DNA from: an uncultured Cellvibrio sp.
GTDB taxonomy: Bacteria > Pseudomonadota > Gammaproteobacteria > Pseudomonadales > Cellvibrionaceae
Assembly: GCA_946481095.1 (NCBI GenBank)
Contig: CAMLML010000057.1
Location: forward strand, 1-31,608
DNA length: 31,608 bases
Direction: 5' to 3'
Shown: positions 1 to 7,917 of the stretch, piece by piece
Numbering within the stretch: position 1 is the first letter of the stretch
How the letters are laid out: each line of letters starts with the position of its first letter
Translations under genes and position numbers: made by a program
Notes under the pieces: generated by a model
Told to the model about the DNA's origin: nothing
Databases searched by the model: none
What the model saw: only the letters and a program-made list of their open reading frames with translations

Positions 1-428
1 TGATCCTTTAGGAGTTGATCTGGAGTTAAACTTAAATATCCAACATTCTTTATAGATTGAGCTACTTTGATACTAAACGAATGAAGTGCATATTCACCCT
101 CTGGTAACATAAATGCATAATTTTTAAAATTTTTTCTCGAAAATGCTTTCGATGGTGTATTAATTGAAAGTTCTGGTTTTTTGCTAAATGAATAATTTTC
201 GTTGTTATATTTTGAGAAATTTATATTAACGAGTTGAGCATTTTCATAACCACCACAAGACCATATCCGCCCCCAATTAATATCCAATAGCACCACACCT
301 TCATGTAAATAATTTTTCAGGTAGTATTTCTTTGTTACTACTTTAGTGGGTTTGTACTCGTCCGCATTTACAGATATTGCAGATAATATTAACGATAGTA
401 TTAATATTAAATTAATAAGAAAATGCAT
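1..428 (-). CDS. Secreted protein of unknown function, partial (C-terminus beyond window edge)
   Basis: An open frame runs from an ATG at 428 leftwards to the window edge without a stop, giving at least 142 residues. AGGA lies 8 bases before the ATG. The protein starts with a short positively neutral, very hydrophobic stretch (about residues 3-20) ending in SVNA-D, a plausible Sec signal peptide cleaved before DEYKPTK. The mature part contains a distinctive segment LLDINWGRIWSCGGYENAQL (about residues 50-70) with one cysteine, and further on a run of aromatic and lysine-rich residues. I do not recognise the family with confidence. The coding sequence is clearly richer in A+T than the genes that follow, so it may have been acquired by transfer. 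It is on the same strand as the next gene, 66 bases downstream of that gene's stop. Confidence 0.72.
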   Translation of the reverse strand, partial: MHFLINLILILSLILSAISVNADEYKPTKVVTKKYYLKNYLHEGVVLLDINWGRIWSCGGYENAQLVNINFSKYNNENYSFSKKPELSINTPSKAFSRKNFKNYAFMLPEGEYALHSFSIKVAQSIKNVGYLSLTPDQLLKD

Positions 429-494
429 AATTTTTCCTGTTTTGTATTCCATAGGTGTGGGGCTCGATCCGTACCTGCAACTACGGAAATGGAA

Positions 495-3400
495 TCATTC
501 ATCAGTAGCGACATACTTACTCCATTCAATCGCCATTTTCTTCGCCGCGCTAAAATCCGTTTTCCCTGAGCCTAATAATGGTAATACGTCCACTTGCATC
601 CAATCGCTGGGGATAGCGAGAGTGTTTAAACCGTTTTGTTGGGTTTCGGCGCGGATTTTATCTTTATCGACAACACCATTGGTGATGGCAATCAAACGTT
701 CGCCTTTTTTGGGATCTTCGATGGCGACGACTATGACTTGAATGGCTTCGTCGGGAATGGATTTTTTTAATATGGATTCCACCAAAGTTAAACTTACCAT
801 TTCGCCTGCAATTTTTGCGAAGCGGGAATAACGATCTTGAATAAATAAAAATCCGTCTTCGTCTATGACACCTTTGTCGCCAGTGACGTACCAACGCATG
901 CCGTTGATTTCTTTTATGGCGCTGGCGGTTTTTTCGGGATTGTTTAAGTAGCCGAGCATCACTTGTGCGCCGCCGATTAAAATCATACCGGCTTCACCTG
1001 TTGGTAATTCTTCGAAAGTCACCGGGTCAACAATACGACAGCTTGAACCTGGTAGTGGCATACCGACAGAGCCTTGTTTATTGCCCAATTGTACAGACCA
1101 ATATTGGGTTTCAATTTTGTCAGGTAAATTGACACTGGCAACCGGAGTGGTTTCGGTTGCGCCATAACCTTCATAAATGGGTAAATTAAATTTCAAATTA
1201 AATGCAGTGCGGACTTCTTCCTGTAATTTTTCTGCGCCTGCAACCACTAAACGAAGTGATTTCAACATCAGTGGATGTACTTTGTGATTGCGTGAATACA
1301 AGCGCAAGAAAGTGGACGTGCCGAATAAAACGGTTGCGTTGTAAGTGGCTATGGCTTTTGCACTGCCGAGTGCATCGGTTGGGTCTGCATGTGTCACCAT
1401 AGGTACGCCTTCAAGCAGAGGCATAAATTGGGTTACTGTTAAACCAAATGCATGGAACAGAGGTAAATTCGCCATGACTACATCTTTTTCTTCGATATTT
1501 AATACATCGCGAATTTGTTTGATGTTAGCGCCAATATTGCGATGACTGATTTGTACACCCTTGGGAATCCCTTCGCTACCGCTGGAAAATAAAATAACGG
1601 CGGTTTTATCCGGATTTTGTTCGCCATGTGTAAATAAAGTTTTCAATGCAAATGCAGGCAATAATTTAATGGTTAACAGACGACAGATTTTTTCAGCAGT
1701 GGAGATTTGTTTGGCGAAATCTTCCAGATCAATCACATTGACGGATTTTAATAATTCGCGTACCTGAATATTTTTACCTTCCAGTTTTTTAATAAAACGT
1801 TCAGAGGTGAACACTGTTTTGATTTGCGCTTGTTCCAGTGCAGATAAAAATCCGGCTTCGTTGGCAGTGTAATTCAGATTGATCAAGGTTTTACTGCTCA
1901 ACATCACCGCCATATTGGTAATAACACCTGCTGCACTGGTAGGTAGTAACACACCAATATTGTGTTCGGGTAATTTGGCAATACGGGATGCCATTGCGCT
2001 AGCTCCGGCAAGTGCACGATGTGCAGATAATTCTGTGCCCAGAGTGTCGATGATTGCTAATTTATTACCAACGCGTTTAGCGGTATCAATCCATTGTTTG
2101 CCGATGCTTGGCAAATTATCGATATATTCTTGCCAGGATTGTATGGATAAATCCAACACGCGGCGTTTTAATAAATCGGCTTTGGTGTTTTTATCCAATG
2201 GTTTTCCAAAAGCCACAATTAAATCGCGCTTTAATAAAGGACGATTCTGTGTTTTTAACCGGCGTGATGAGCGTGAAAATTGGCTGCCCCATAATCCGCG
2301 TAAATAGAAAGGCACAATCACCACATCGTCGTTGGCGTTTTCACAAGCACGTTCGTAACCGCGACGAAACTCACCCAGATGCCCCGTACGGCTGATGGCG
2401 CCTTCAGGGAACAAACACACCACATCACCTTTATTTAAACTTTCAGCAACCGCATCCAACGCTTTACGGCTTTGCGCACCGGATTCAATCGGAATACAAC
2501 CAAATAAATCCAAAAACCATTTCAAATACCAGCGATCATAAATACTACGTAACATCACAAAACGCACGGGGCGAGGGCTTGCTAATTGCAAAATGGCCCA
2601 GTCAATCCAGCTCACATGATTACCCAGCATTAATACACCACCTTTGGATGGAATATTTTTCATGCCTTGTACCAATACTTTGTAACGTCGTGAAAAAGTA
2701 AAGGAGAAAATAAAGCGCACCATGCTTTGTGGTAATTCATAAATACAGTAACAACATCCAATGAATGCAATTGCCGCAATTATTTGCAACAAAGTTTTAC
2801 TGGAGAATCCTGCGTAAGCAAACCCTACTGTCATGCCTAAAAAGGTCAGCATGGTGACATTTTGTACCCAGTTATTAGCGGCGAGTGTACGACCTAATTC
2901 ATTTTCGTTAGCGTGAAATTGGATCAGTGCATTAAGTGGCACAGTAAAAATACCGCCGCAGAATCCGATAAATAAAAATGCTGCAATAAATGCACTGGTT
3001 GAATGCAGGAAAGGTAAACAAATTAAACCTAATGCAAAACCCAGAGCGCCAATTGGTAGCAGACCGGTTTCAATATAATTTTTGGAAAATCGCCCGGCAA
3101 AAATAGAACCAATCGCAATACCAATTCCGCTACAGGCTAAAATTCCTTGCACAATCATGGCATTGTCCATTGCCAATTCTTCTTTAATAAACGCCGGGAA
3201 CGCAGCCAGCATAACTTGTCCTACACCCCAGAAAATTGCCAGGCCGACGACCGATAAGCGAATAACCCGACGGCGTAAAACCGGTGCCATATCTTCAGCA
3301 AATAATTTACCGGTGAAATAAGCTTTGGTAGAAAATTGTTGTTGTTTGGGTTCAGCTTCAACTGATTGGGGTAAACGATAAATCATCACGACTTCAATGA

Positions 3401-3977
3401 TGCTGCCTAACACCAGTAACCAACCCAGTGGTGCCATGGCACGAATGACATCCGCTTCGTTTGTTGCGTTAGCAGGATAAGCCAGTTCAAAAAATATGGA
3501 GAAAACACCTATGCCCATCAAAATCGCAATCATGGATATTGCACCGACAGCGCCGTTACCTTGCGCTAAATTTTCCTTGCCAAACAAATCTTTGATATAG
3601 CCAAATTTTGCAGGTGAATAAATAGCCGCTTGTGCAGCGAGTAACAATGTCATCGCAAACGCAAACCAAAATAATCCGAGATGATAAAAAAATGTGATCA
3701 GTGATGTGAGGATTACAGCTGCCCAAGCCATCAATCGCATGACTTTGGTTTTGCGCATCACGTCGGACATAAATCCGGCAGGACTGAGTAACAAAATAAA
3801 CGGAATCAACATCATGGCGTTGACTATGGCCGTTAATAAAATTTGTTGGGGGCCGTCGTAGAGTTTGAAAACGGTATTTTGAATAATGATTTTGTGTCCA
3901 AGATCCACAAACGCATTCAGGAAAACGGCAATTAAAAACGGAATCGCACCAATAAAACGAAAAATAGAAGAGGGCAT
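495..3977 (-). CDS. Lysophospholipid transporter / acyltransferase / acyl-ACP ligase fusion (LplT-Aas type)
   Basis: A 1160-residue inner-membrane protein joins three activities. Residues 1-420 form a major-facilitator domain like LplT, which flips lysophospholipids across the inner membrane. Residues 430-620 form a PlsC acyltransferase domain with the catalytic H-x4-D motif NHVSWID at 453-459 and FPEGAISR at 523-530. Residues 630-1160 form an AMP-binding (acyl-activating) domain with the P-loop SSGSEGIPKG at 798-807, GYGATET at 937-943, TGD at 1032-1034 and the late lysine motif GSGKTD near 1136-1141. In E. coli LplT and Aas are separate adjacent proteins that re-acylate lysophosphatidylethanolamine; here they are fused, an arrangement known in several proteobacteria. 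The frame extends 19 codons upstream, but AAGGA seven bases before the ATG at 3977 decides the start. It lies 123 bases downstream of the TPM gene on the same strand. Confidence 0.93.
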   Translation of the reverse strand: MPSSIFRFIGAIPFLIAVFLNAFVDLGHKIIIQNTVFKLYDGPQQILLTAIVNAMMLIPFILLLSPAGFMSDVMRKTKVMRLMAWAAVILTSLITFFYHLGLFWFAFAMTLLLAAQAAIYSPAKFGYIKDLFGKENLAQGNGAVGAISMIAILMGIGVFSIFFELAYPANATNEADVIRAMAPLGWLLVLGSIIEVVMIYRLPQSVEAEPKQQQFSTKAYFTGKLFAEDMAPVLRRRVIRLSVVGLAIFWGVGQVMLAAFPAFIKEELAMDNAMIVQGILACSGIGIAIGSIFAGRFSKNYIETGLLPIGALGFALGLICLPFLHSTSAFIAAFLFIGFCGGIFTVPLNALIQFHANENELGRTLAANNWVQNVTMLTFLGMTVGFAYAGFSSKTLLQIIAAIAFIGCCYCIYELPQSMVRFIFSFTFSRRYKVLVQGMKNIPSKGGVLMLGNHVSWIDWAILQLASPRPVRFVMLRSIYDRWYLKWFLDLFGCIPIESGAQSRKALDAVAESLNKGDVVCLFPEGAISRTGHLGEFRRGYERACENANDDVVIVPFYLRGLWGSQFSRSSRRLKTQNRPLLKRDLIVAFGKPLDKNTKADLLKRRVLDLSIQSWQEYIDNLPSIGKQWIDTAKRVGNKLAIIDTLGTELSAHRALAGASAMASRIAKLPEHNIGVLLPTSAAGVITNMAVMLSSKTLINLNYTANEAGFLSALEQAQIKTVFTSERFIKKLEGKNIQVRELLKSVNVIDLEDFAKQISTAEKICRLLTIKLLPAFALKTLFTHGEQNPDKTAVILFSSGSEGIPKGVQISHRNIGANIKQIRDVLNIEEKDVVMANLPLFHAFGLTVTQFMPLLEGVPMVTHADPTDALGSAKAIATYNATVLFGTSTFLRLYSRNHKVHPLMLKSLRLVVAGAEKLQEEVRTAFNLKFNLPIYEGYGATETTPVASVNLPDKIETQYWSVQLGNKQGSVGMPLPGSSCRIVDPVTFEELPTGEAGMILIGGAQVMLGYLNNPEKTASAIKEINGMRWYVTGDKGVIDEDGFLFIQDRYSRFAKIAGEMVSLTLVESILKKSIPDEAIQVIVVAIEDPKKGERLIAITNGVVDKDKIRAETQQNGLNTLAIPSDWMQVDVLPLLGSGKTDFSAAKKMAIEWSKYVATDE

Positions 3978-4100
3978 ATCAGTATCCTTAATTGTTATGA
4001 GCGGCCTTAGCCTAACCGCCAGCAATGTAAACACAAATTTTCTGTGTGGAGTGCTGGATGTGGATGCCAGGGGTAGTGTTATTCTAGACCAGGTTTTTCA

Positions 4101-5180
4101 TCACCATCGTCCTGATGCGCCACCACCGGAAGAACGTCCGCCACCGGAAAATCCGGATGAGCCCGAAGTTCTGGTTTTTGTCACCATGGGAATAGTGTGC
4201 AGTTCGGTCCAGCTTTCCTTGCAGTGTTCGCAGTTAAAGGTAACGCGGGAAGTGCCAGTGCTGTATTCAGTAGCGTGTTTGATGGTTTCGGAGTTGGAAT
4301 CCAGGGTTTTGTTGCCACAGAATTTACATTTGCAATAACCACTGAACCATTTTTGATAATTGCAGATTTGCACGGTTTCATCTGCCGGACAGTACCAGAC
4401 GTCGTATTGAACTGAATTCAAGCGCTCTTCGCTTTGTTGTCCGGCGGAGAGGTGAGTATCTTCCCGTGCATCTGACAATAGCTCCATGATGCCGTTGCAT
4501 TTTGGGCAGTGGCGTGGGCGTTCGCGGCGCCATTTGTTAAAACGCAAGAAGCCGAAAACACTGCCAAAAATACTGGCCAGAATTCCTGTTGCCCATTGCA
4601 AAAAAATCATTAATGGGTTGTTGCCGGTTTCTTTATTGATGCTGCTGGCGGTATGCAAAGGTGCATCCAGAGTCAAGTCCAGTTGAGCCGGGTCAGGACG
4701 AATCAATCGGGCTGCTTCTTCGACACCTTGTTCAATACCTCTGGCAAAGTTTCCATTTTTGAATTGCGGAATCATGACATCATCGATAATGGTTTTTGCT
4801 GTTTGGTCAAAATACTGCGGGTAACCCGCACCCAATTCGATACGCATGGCCCTATCTTCAGTCGCCACCAGAATCATGACCCCATCGTTGCGCCTTGCGT
4901 CACCTATCCCCCAATAGTTAAACAAGCTGGTCGCAAAAGGTTCAATTTCACCATTGAATCCATATCGGGTCATTGATTGTATGGTGACCACAGTCATTTC
5001 CAGATTACGTGATTGCTTTAATTCTGACAGGGTGCGGATGATGCGCTGCTCTGTTTGTTCATCAAGAATATTGGCGAAATCATTTATAAATTCTGACTCA
5101 CGCGCGGGATAGTTTTGCGCAGGCAGCCATGCGGATAAAAAAAGTAACAGGAAAAACAGGGGTAATTTGAAAAGGTTCAT
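4101..5180 (-). CDS. TPM-domain (YgcG/DUF477-like) membrane protein with cysteine-rich C-terminal region
   Basis: The 359-residue protein has a signal peptide (residues 1-21, cut near PAQ-NY), a periplasmic TPM domain at about 27-165 (INDFANILDEQTEQRI, LEMTVVTIQSM, GVMILVATEDRAMRIELG), and a membrane segment at about 188-212. The cytoplasmic tail has paired cysteines at 225/228 (CPKC), 264, 283-288 (CKCKFC) and 317/320 (CEHC), which look like zinc ribbons. It ends in a glycine/serine-rich tail (SGGGRSSGGGASGRW) typical of the family. The biochemical role of TPM proteins is poorly settled; phosphatase activity is reported for plant and some bacterial members, and links to membrane-protein quality control are suggested. 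The start at 5180 is chosen over the ATG at 5192 because GGAGG sits five bases before it. The cysteine-rich tail is longer than in minimal YgcG proteins. Confidence 0.85.
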   Translation of the reverse strand: MNLFKLPLFFLLLFLSAWLPAQNYPARESEFINDFANILDEQTEQRIIRTLSELKQSRNLEMTVVTIQSMTRYGFNGEIEPFATSLFNYWGIGDARRNDGVMILVATEDRAMRIELGAGYPQYFDQTAKTIIDDVMIPQFKNGNFARGIEQGVEEAARLIRPDPAQLDLTLDAPLHTASSINKETGNNPLMIFLQWATGILASIFGSVFGFLRFNKWRRERPRHCPKCNGIMELLSDAREDTHLSAGQQSEERLNSVQYDVWYCPADETVQICNYQKWFSGYCKCKFCGNKTLDSNSETIKHATEYSTGTSRVTFNCEHCKESWTELHTIPMVTKTRTSGSSGFSGGGRSSGGGASGRW

Positions 5181-5303
5181 TCTTGCCTCCATGGTGAATG
5201 TTTGATGCTGTTAACGAGCTGTCGATTGGGGGGGGCCGTCACAAGCCAGGCGCATGATAAACCAGAAAATTTAAAACCCTGCAAAATATTTTTTACTGGA
5301 TGT

Positions 5304-5327
5304 CAACCAATCTGCATCTCCTGCGTT
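5304..5327 (+). promoter_or_regulatory. Candidate ECF-type promoter upstream of the sigma-factor operon
   Basis: CAACC at 5304-5308 and CGTT at 5324-5327, 15 bases apart, resemble the AAC/CGT core elements used by many ECF sigma factors. They lie 58-81 bases before the first gene of an operon that encodes such a factor, so autoregulation is plausible. The match is short and could be chance. Confidence 0.3.
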
Positions 5328-5384
5328 ATACCCACCAAGCGCGCGAAAACCTAACCCATACCCAAACAAGCCTTGGAGCTTATT

Positions 5385-5876
5385 ATGAAAAAATTAATTA
5401 TCACCAGTATTGCAGCATTGAGTTTACTTGCAGGTAGTGTGTTTGCGGATGCAGATCGTTCACACAAGCGAGTCAAAAAACACCACAATCCGCCAGTCAC
5501 GCGTCAGGTTGAACAAGTCAGAACCGAAAATGGATTTGAGCGGGATATGACCAAAACCAATGCCAAGGGACAAACAGCAACACGGCATACCAGTGTAGTC
5601 AATGATAAAGAAAGCAAAACCCGTACTCGCACGGTCAGTGGTACAAACTATAATGGAGGCCAGTATTCCGGCCAGCGTGTGACGCAAAAAACCGAAAATG
5701 GTTATACCCGCGATTCCACTTTTACCAACAGCCAGGGCAAAACGACGACTCGTTCCGTTGATGCGACGGTTGATAAGCAAGCGGGCACGGTGACCAAAAA
5801 TATTTCTGTCACCAATCCTGAAGGTGAAACCAAAACAAAAGTGGTTGTACATCCTTTACCGGATAAGAAAGATTAA
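5385..5876 (+). CDS. Small secreted repeat protein of unknown function
   Basis: This is a 163-residue exported protein. Residues 1-21 form a signal peptide (KKLIITSIAALSLLAGSVFA). The mature part is hydrophilic, rich in Thr, Lys, Asn and Gln, and contains two imperfect copies of about 60 residues built on a TENG-[FY]-x-RD-x-T-x-TN-x-x-G-[QK]-T-x-TR core, at roughly 46-70 and 103-127. Such threonine/valine-rich alternating segments suggest a beta-strand repeat fold. I do not recognise a named family. The start is set by GGAG six bases upstream; an in-frame ATG 12 bases earlier has no ribosome site. It is separated by only 12-18 bases from the sigma-factor gene, so it is probably the first gene of that operon and perhaps an output of the sigma factor. 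Confidence 0.75.
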   Translation: MKKLIITSIAALSLLAGSVFADADRSHKRVKKHHNPPVTRQVEQVRTENGFERDMTKTNAKGQTATRHTSVVNDKESKTRTRTVSGTNYNGGQYSGQRVTQKTENGYTRDSTFTNSQGKTTTRSVDATVDKQAGTVTKNISVTNPEGETKTKVVVHPLPDKKD

Positions 5877-5894
5877 TTTAAAAAAATTGTGAGA

Positions 5895-6461
5895 ATGAAT
5901 TTGAATAATCAGTGCGAATCATTAAGCCAGCTTGACGCTTTTCTTGCGAGTGTTGAACAGCGCGCTTATCGCACTGCATTATTCACCACCAAAAAGTCAC
6001 AGGACGCTTTGGATATAGTGCAGGATGCAATGATGCAATTGGTGCAATATTATCGAAACAAAACAGATCAGGAATGGCCTTTATTGTTTCAGCGGATTTT
6101 ACAAAATCGTATTTTGGATTGGCACAGGGCACAGAAAAAACAGAAACGCTTTTTCTGGCAGTCAACAACAACGGATGCAGACGATGACAACACTATGGAT
6201 GATATGCTGCAGGTGGCTGCAGATGAACAGGAATGGAACCCGGCAGAATTAATTTTGCGTATGCAAAATATTGAGCAGGTAATTAGAGCAGTAGATCTTT
6301 TGCCATTGCGTCAACGACAAGCGTTTTTATTGCGTGCCTGGGAAGGTTTTGATCTTGAACAAACAGCGCAGGTAATGGAGTGCACAGAAGGAAGTGTGAA
6401 GACGCATTATTTTCGGGCGGTGCAGAGGTTGAGGGAGTTGTTGGGAGAGCCCTCACCCTAA
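5895..6461 (+). CDS. RNA polymerase sigma factor, sigma-70/ECF family
   Basis: The 188-residue protein has region 2 at about residues 20-80 (AYRTALFTTKKSQDALDIVQ then NRILDWHRAQ) and region 4 at about 122-182, with LPLRQRQAFLLRAWEGFDLE leading into the helix-turn-helix VMECTEGSVKTHYFRAVQRL. That is the ECF layout with no region 1 or 3. It should direct polymerase to a small regulon. GTG at 5889 would add two residues; ATG 5895 is preferred, but no strong ribosome site separates them. Operons of a sigma factor, a DUF3619 protein and a DUF3106 protein are known in beta- and gammaproteobacteria, and this gene order fits. Unusually, the last codons and the stop (GEPSP then TAA) lie inside the inverted-repeat element that begins at about 6449, so the natural C-terminus has been replaced just after region 4. 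Confidence 0.88.
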   Translation: MNLNNQCESLSQLDAFLASVEQRAYRTALFTTKKSQDALDIVQDAMMQLVQYYRNKTDQEWPLLFQRILQNRILDWHRAQKKQKRFFWQSTTTDADDDNTMDDMLQVAADEQEWNPAELILRMQNIEQVIRAVDLLPLRQRQAFLLRAWEGFDLEQTAQVMECTEGSVKTHYFRAVQRLRELLGEPSP

Positions 6462-6558
6462 CCCTCTCCCAGAGGGAGAGGGGATTTGATTATGCTGCAA
6501 TCGAAAAAACAAGGAGTTCGTTCCCTCTCCCTCCGGGAGAGGGCTAGGGTGAGGGCAA
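6449..6558. repeat. REPIN-like element A1: two hairpins in inverted orientation
   Basis: The left unit begins GCCCTCACCCTAACCCTCTC and the right unit ends with the complement, GAGGGCTAGGGTGAGGGC. Each arm is itself a hairpin: CCCTCTCCC-AGA-GGGAGAGGG on the left and CCCTCTCCC-TCC-GGGAGAGGG on the right. The arms are joined by about 40 bases of unrelated sequence. The element overlaps the sigma-factor stop codon and ends 26 bases before the start of the next gene, so it can fold in the operon transcript. Confidence 0.9.
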
Positions 6559-6583
6559 AAAATCTTGAAATACGAGGCAAAAC

Positions 6584-6964
6584 ATGAGTGAAGAAAAATT
6601 TAATCAATCAATTAACCATGCTTTAAATAAAAGCCTGGAAGAAATTGATGAAAAAACAAAAAACGAATTGGCATCGATTCGTCATCATGCTTTGCAATCT
6701 ATCCAGCAGGAAACAGCATCTGATGTGAGTCGCAATACAGAATCTGATGTGATTATTTTATCTGCGCACCCCCTATGGAGAAATAAAAAAATCAGATCGA
6801 TAGCTTTGGCTTTAGCTGCCAGTTTATTGTTAGTGGTGATTATGCCCGGTATTGTACAAAAAAATTCCGTGCAGGATTTTAGTTCAGATTTTGCACTTTA
6901 CTCAGAGGTTGACCCTGATTGGTTATCGGATATGGAAATGCTTGAAGTGTTAGGAGATGACTAA
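6584..6964 (+). CDS. Single-pass membrane protein, DUF3619-like, probable partner of the sigma factor
   Basis: The 126-residue protein has a charged cytoplasmic N-terminal part (residues 1-65: EEKFNQSINHALNKSLEEID and on), one membrane helix at about 70-90 (IRSIALALAASLLLVVIMPG), and a short acidic periplasmic tail ending EVDPDWLSDMEMLEVLGDD. DUF3619 proteins have the same start pattern of leucine-rich helices and sit directly after an ECF sigma gene. Topology and position suggest an anti-sigma role, with the N-terminal helices holding the sigma factor; this is inference and no zinc-binding anti-sigma motif is present. Its TAA stop overlaps the ATG of the next gene (TAATG), indicating coupled translation. 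Confidence 0.72.
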   Translation: MSEEKFNQSINHALNKSLEEIDEKTKNELASIRHHALQSIQQETASDVSRNTESDVIILSAHPLWRNKKIRSIALALAASLLLVVIMPGIVQKNSVQDFSSDFALYSEVDPDWLSDMEMLEVLGDD

Positions 6965-7260
6965 TGTTATTCAATAAATATTCAGTATCAATTACAAGTT
7001 TGTTGCTGACATTGATGGCAACCTCTGTTTTCGCTAATCCATCAGTACCGCTTGCATCTGAAAAATCTGAAAACAGTGAAGATGTGCCAAGTGAAGAGTT
7101 TTGGCTTTATATGGCCGAGTTTGCAGAAGATGAAGAATTGATGGAGCCAGATGTGTTGATTAATGAGAGTAATTTGAACCAACAGTCTGTCAAGGTCAGT
7201 GAAGAATTGAAAAGTTCAACGGCAAATAACTTGCCTGAAAGCAATGAGGAATCATTATGA
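6964..7260 (+). CDS. Small acidic exported protein of unknown function
   Basis: The 98-residue protein has an N-terminal signal peptide (residues 1-24, SVFA-NP cleavage) and a strongly acidic mature part containing SEEFWLYMAEFAEDEELMEP. This acidic W-L-x-x-M patch resembles the tail of the preceding membrane protein (DPDWLSDMEMLEVL). Both ends of the gene overlap its neighbours (TAATG at the start, ATGA at the end), so it is translated with the DUF3619-like and DUF3106 proteins. I do not recognise a family. A role in the same periplasmic signalling complex is a guess from position. Confidence 0.65.
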   Translation: MLFNKYSVSITSLLLTLMATSVFANPSVPLASEKSENSEDVPSEEFWLYMAEFAEDEELMEPDVLINESNLNQQSVKVSEELKSSTANNLPESNEESL

Positions 7261-7763
7261 AAAAGTTAATTTTATTATTGGCTTTATTTTGGGTGCCTTT
7301 ATTTTGGACATCAAGGGCAAATGCTGATGATTTAACCTGGGAACAACTGACCCCGACGCAACAGCAGTGGTTGTCACAAATGCAAAAAAATTGGAATAAT
7401 CTGCCACTGGAAGCACGTAAACGTATGCAGAAACAAGCTGACCGTTTTGCAGCTATGTCACCGGAAGAAAAAGCGGCATTAAAAAAACGTTTTAATCGCT
7501 GGCAGTCTCTGTCACCGGAACGCAAAGCGGAATTGCGTGAAATACATAAGCGCTATCAACAATTACCACCGGAAGAAAAAGCGTTGGTGCGTGAACGTAT
7601 TGAAAAATTTAAAAGTTTACCGGAGGAGGAGCGCGAAGCTTTACGTGAAAAATGGCAATCATTAACACCTGAAGAGCGCAAAAAAATGCGCGAAAAATTT
7701 CGCAATATGACACCGGAACAGCGTAAGAAAATGCGTGAGCGTATGAGGAAGCGTCGTCATTAA
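7257..7763 (+). CDS. DUF3106 exported charged-repeat protein
   Basis: The 168-residue protein has a signal peptide (1-23, SRANA-DD) and then a series of about eight helical repeats of roughly 14-16 residues with the pattern L-[TSP]-PEE-[RK]-x-x-[LM]-[RK], for example LSPERKAELREIHKRYQQLP and LTPEERKKMREKFRNMTPEQ. It ends in a basic tail (RMRKRRH). This is characteristic of DUF3106. The repeated L-T/S-P-E motifs loosely recall the LTxxQ helices of CpxP/Spy periplasmic stress proteins, but homology is not shown. It is the last gene of the sigma operon, overlapping the previous stop by four bases, and probably acts in the periplasm. It is followed at once by an inverted-repeat element. Confidence 0.8.
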   Translation: MKKLILLLALFWVPLFWTSRANADDLTWEQLTPTQQQWLSQMQKNWNNLPLEARKRMQKQADRFAAMSPEEKAALKKRFNRWQSLSPERKAELREIHKRYQQLPPEEKALVRERIEKFKSLPEEEREALREKWQSLTPEERKKMREKFRNMTPEQRKKMRERMRKRRH

Positions 7764-7771
7764 AATAAAAT

Positions 7772-7898
7772 CACCCCCTCCTAACCTCCCCCTTGGCAAG
7801 GGGGAGGGACTTTACTCCCTGCTTAATGCAGAGTGTGAAATTGATTCTTGCGAGAGCTTGTTCCCTCCCCTTGCCAAGGGGAGGGTTAGGGTGGGGTG
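7772..7898. repeat. REPIN-like element A2, first copy (conserved loop)
   Basis: The outer arms CACCCCCTCCTAACC and GGTTAGGGTGGGGTG are near-perfect inverted repeats. The inner hairpins are CCTCCCCCTTGG/CAAGGGGGAGG and CCTCCCCTTG/CCAAGGGGAGG. The loop starts ACTTTACTCCCT and contains GCAGAGTG and GAAATTG, and it is shared with the element at 17238-17346. It lies between the DUF3106 gene and the barrel gene and may also end transcription. Confidence 0.9.
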
Positions 7899-7917
7899 AA
7901 CTTCGGAGAAATTAAAA

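Noticed and set aside
346..741. A plus-strand 131-codon open frame at the left end
   Set aside because: It runs antisense across the start of the AT-rich secreted protein and the end of the acyltransferase fusion, with no signal or recognisable motif.
6449..6558. Element A1 as a simple rho-independent terminator of the sigma gene
   Set aside because: No T run follows either hairpin, downstream operon genes are coupled, and similar elements occur in both intra- and inter-operon gaps; a partial attenuation role is still possible.
7772..7898. Possible CRISPR repeat or tandem array among the GC-rich repeats
   Set aside because: Units are inverted, not direct, are scattered over 10 kb, and there are no regular spacers or cas genes.
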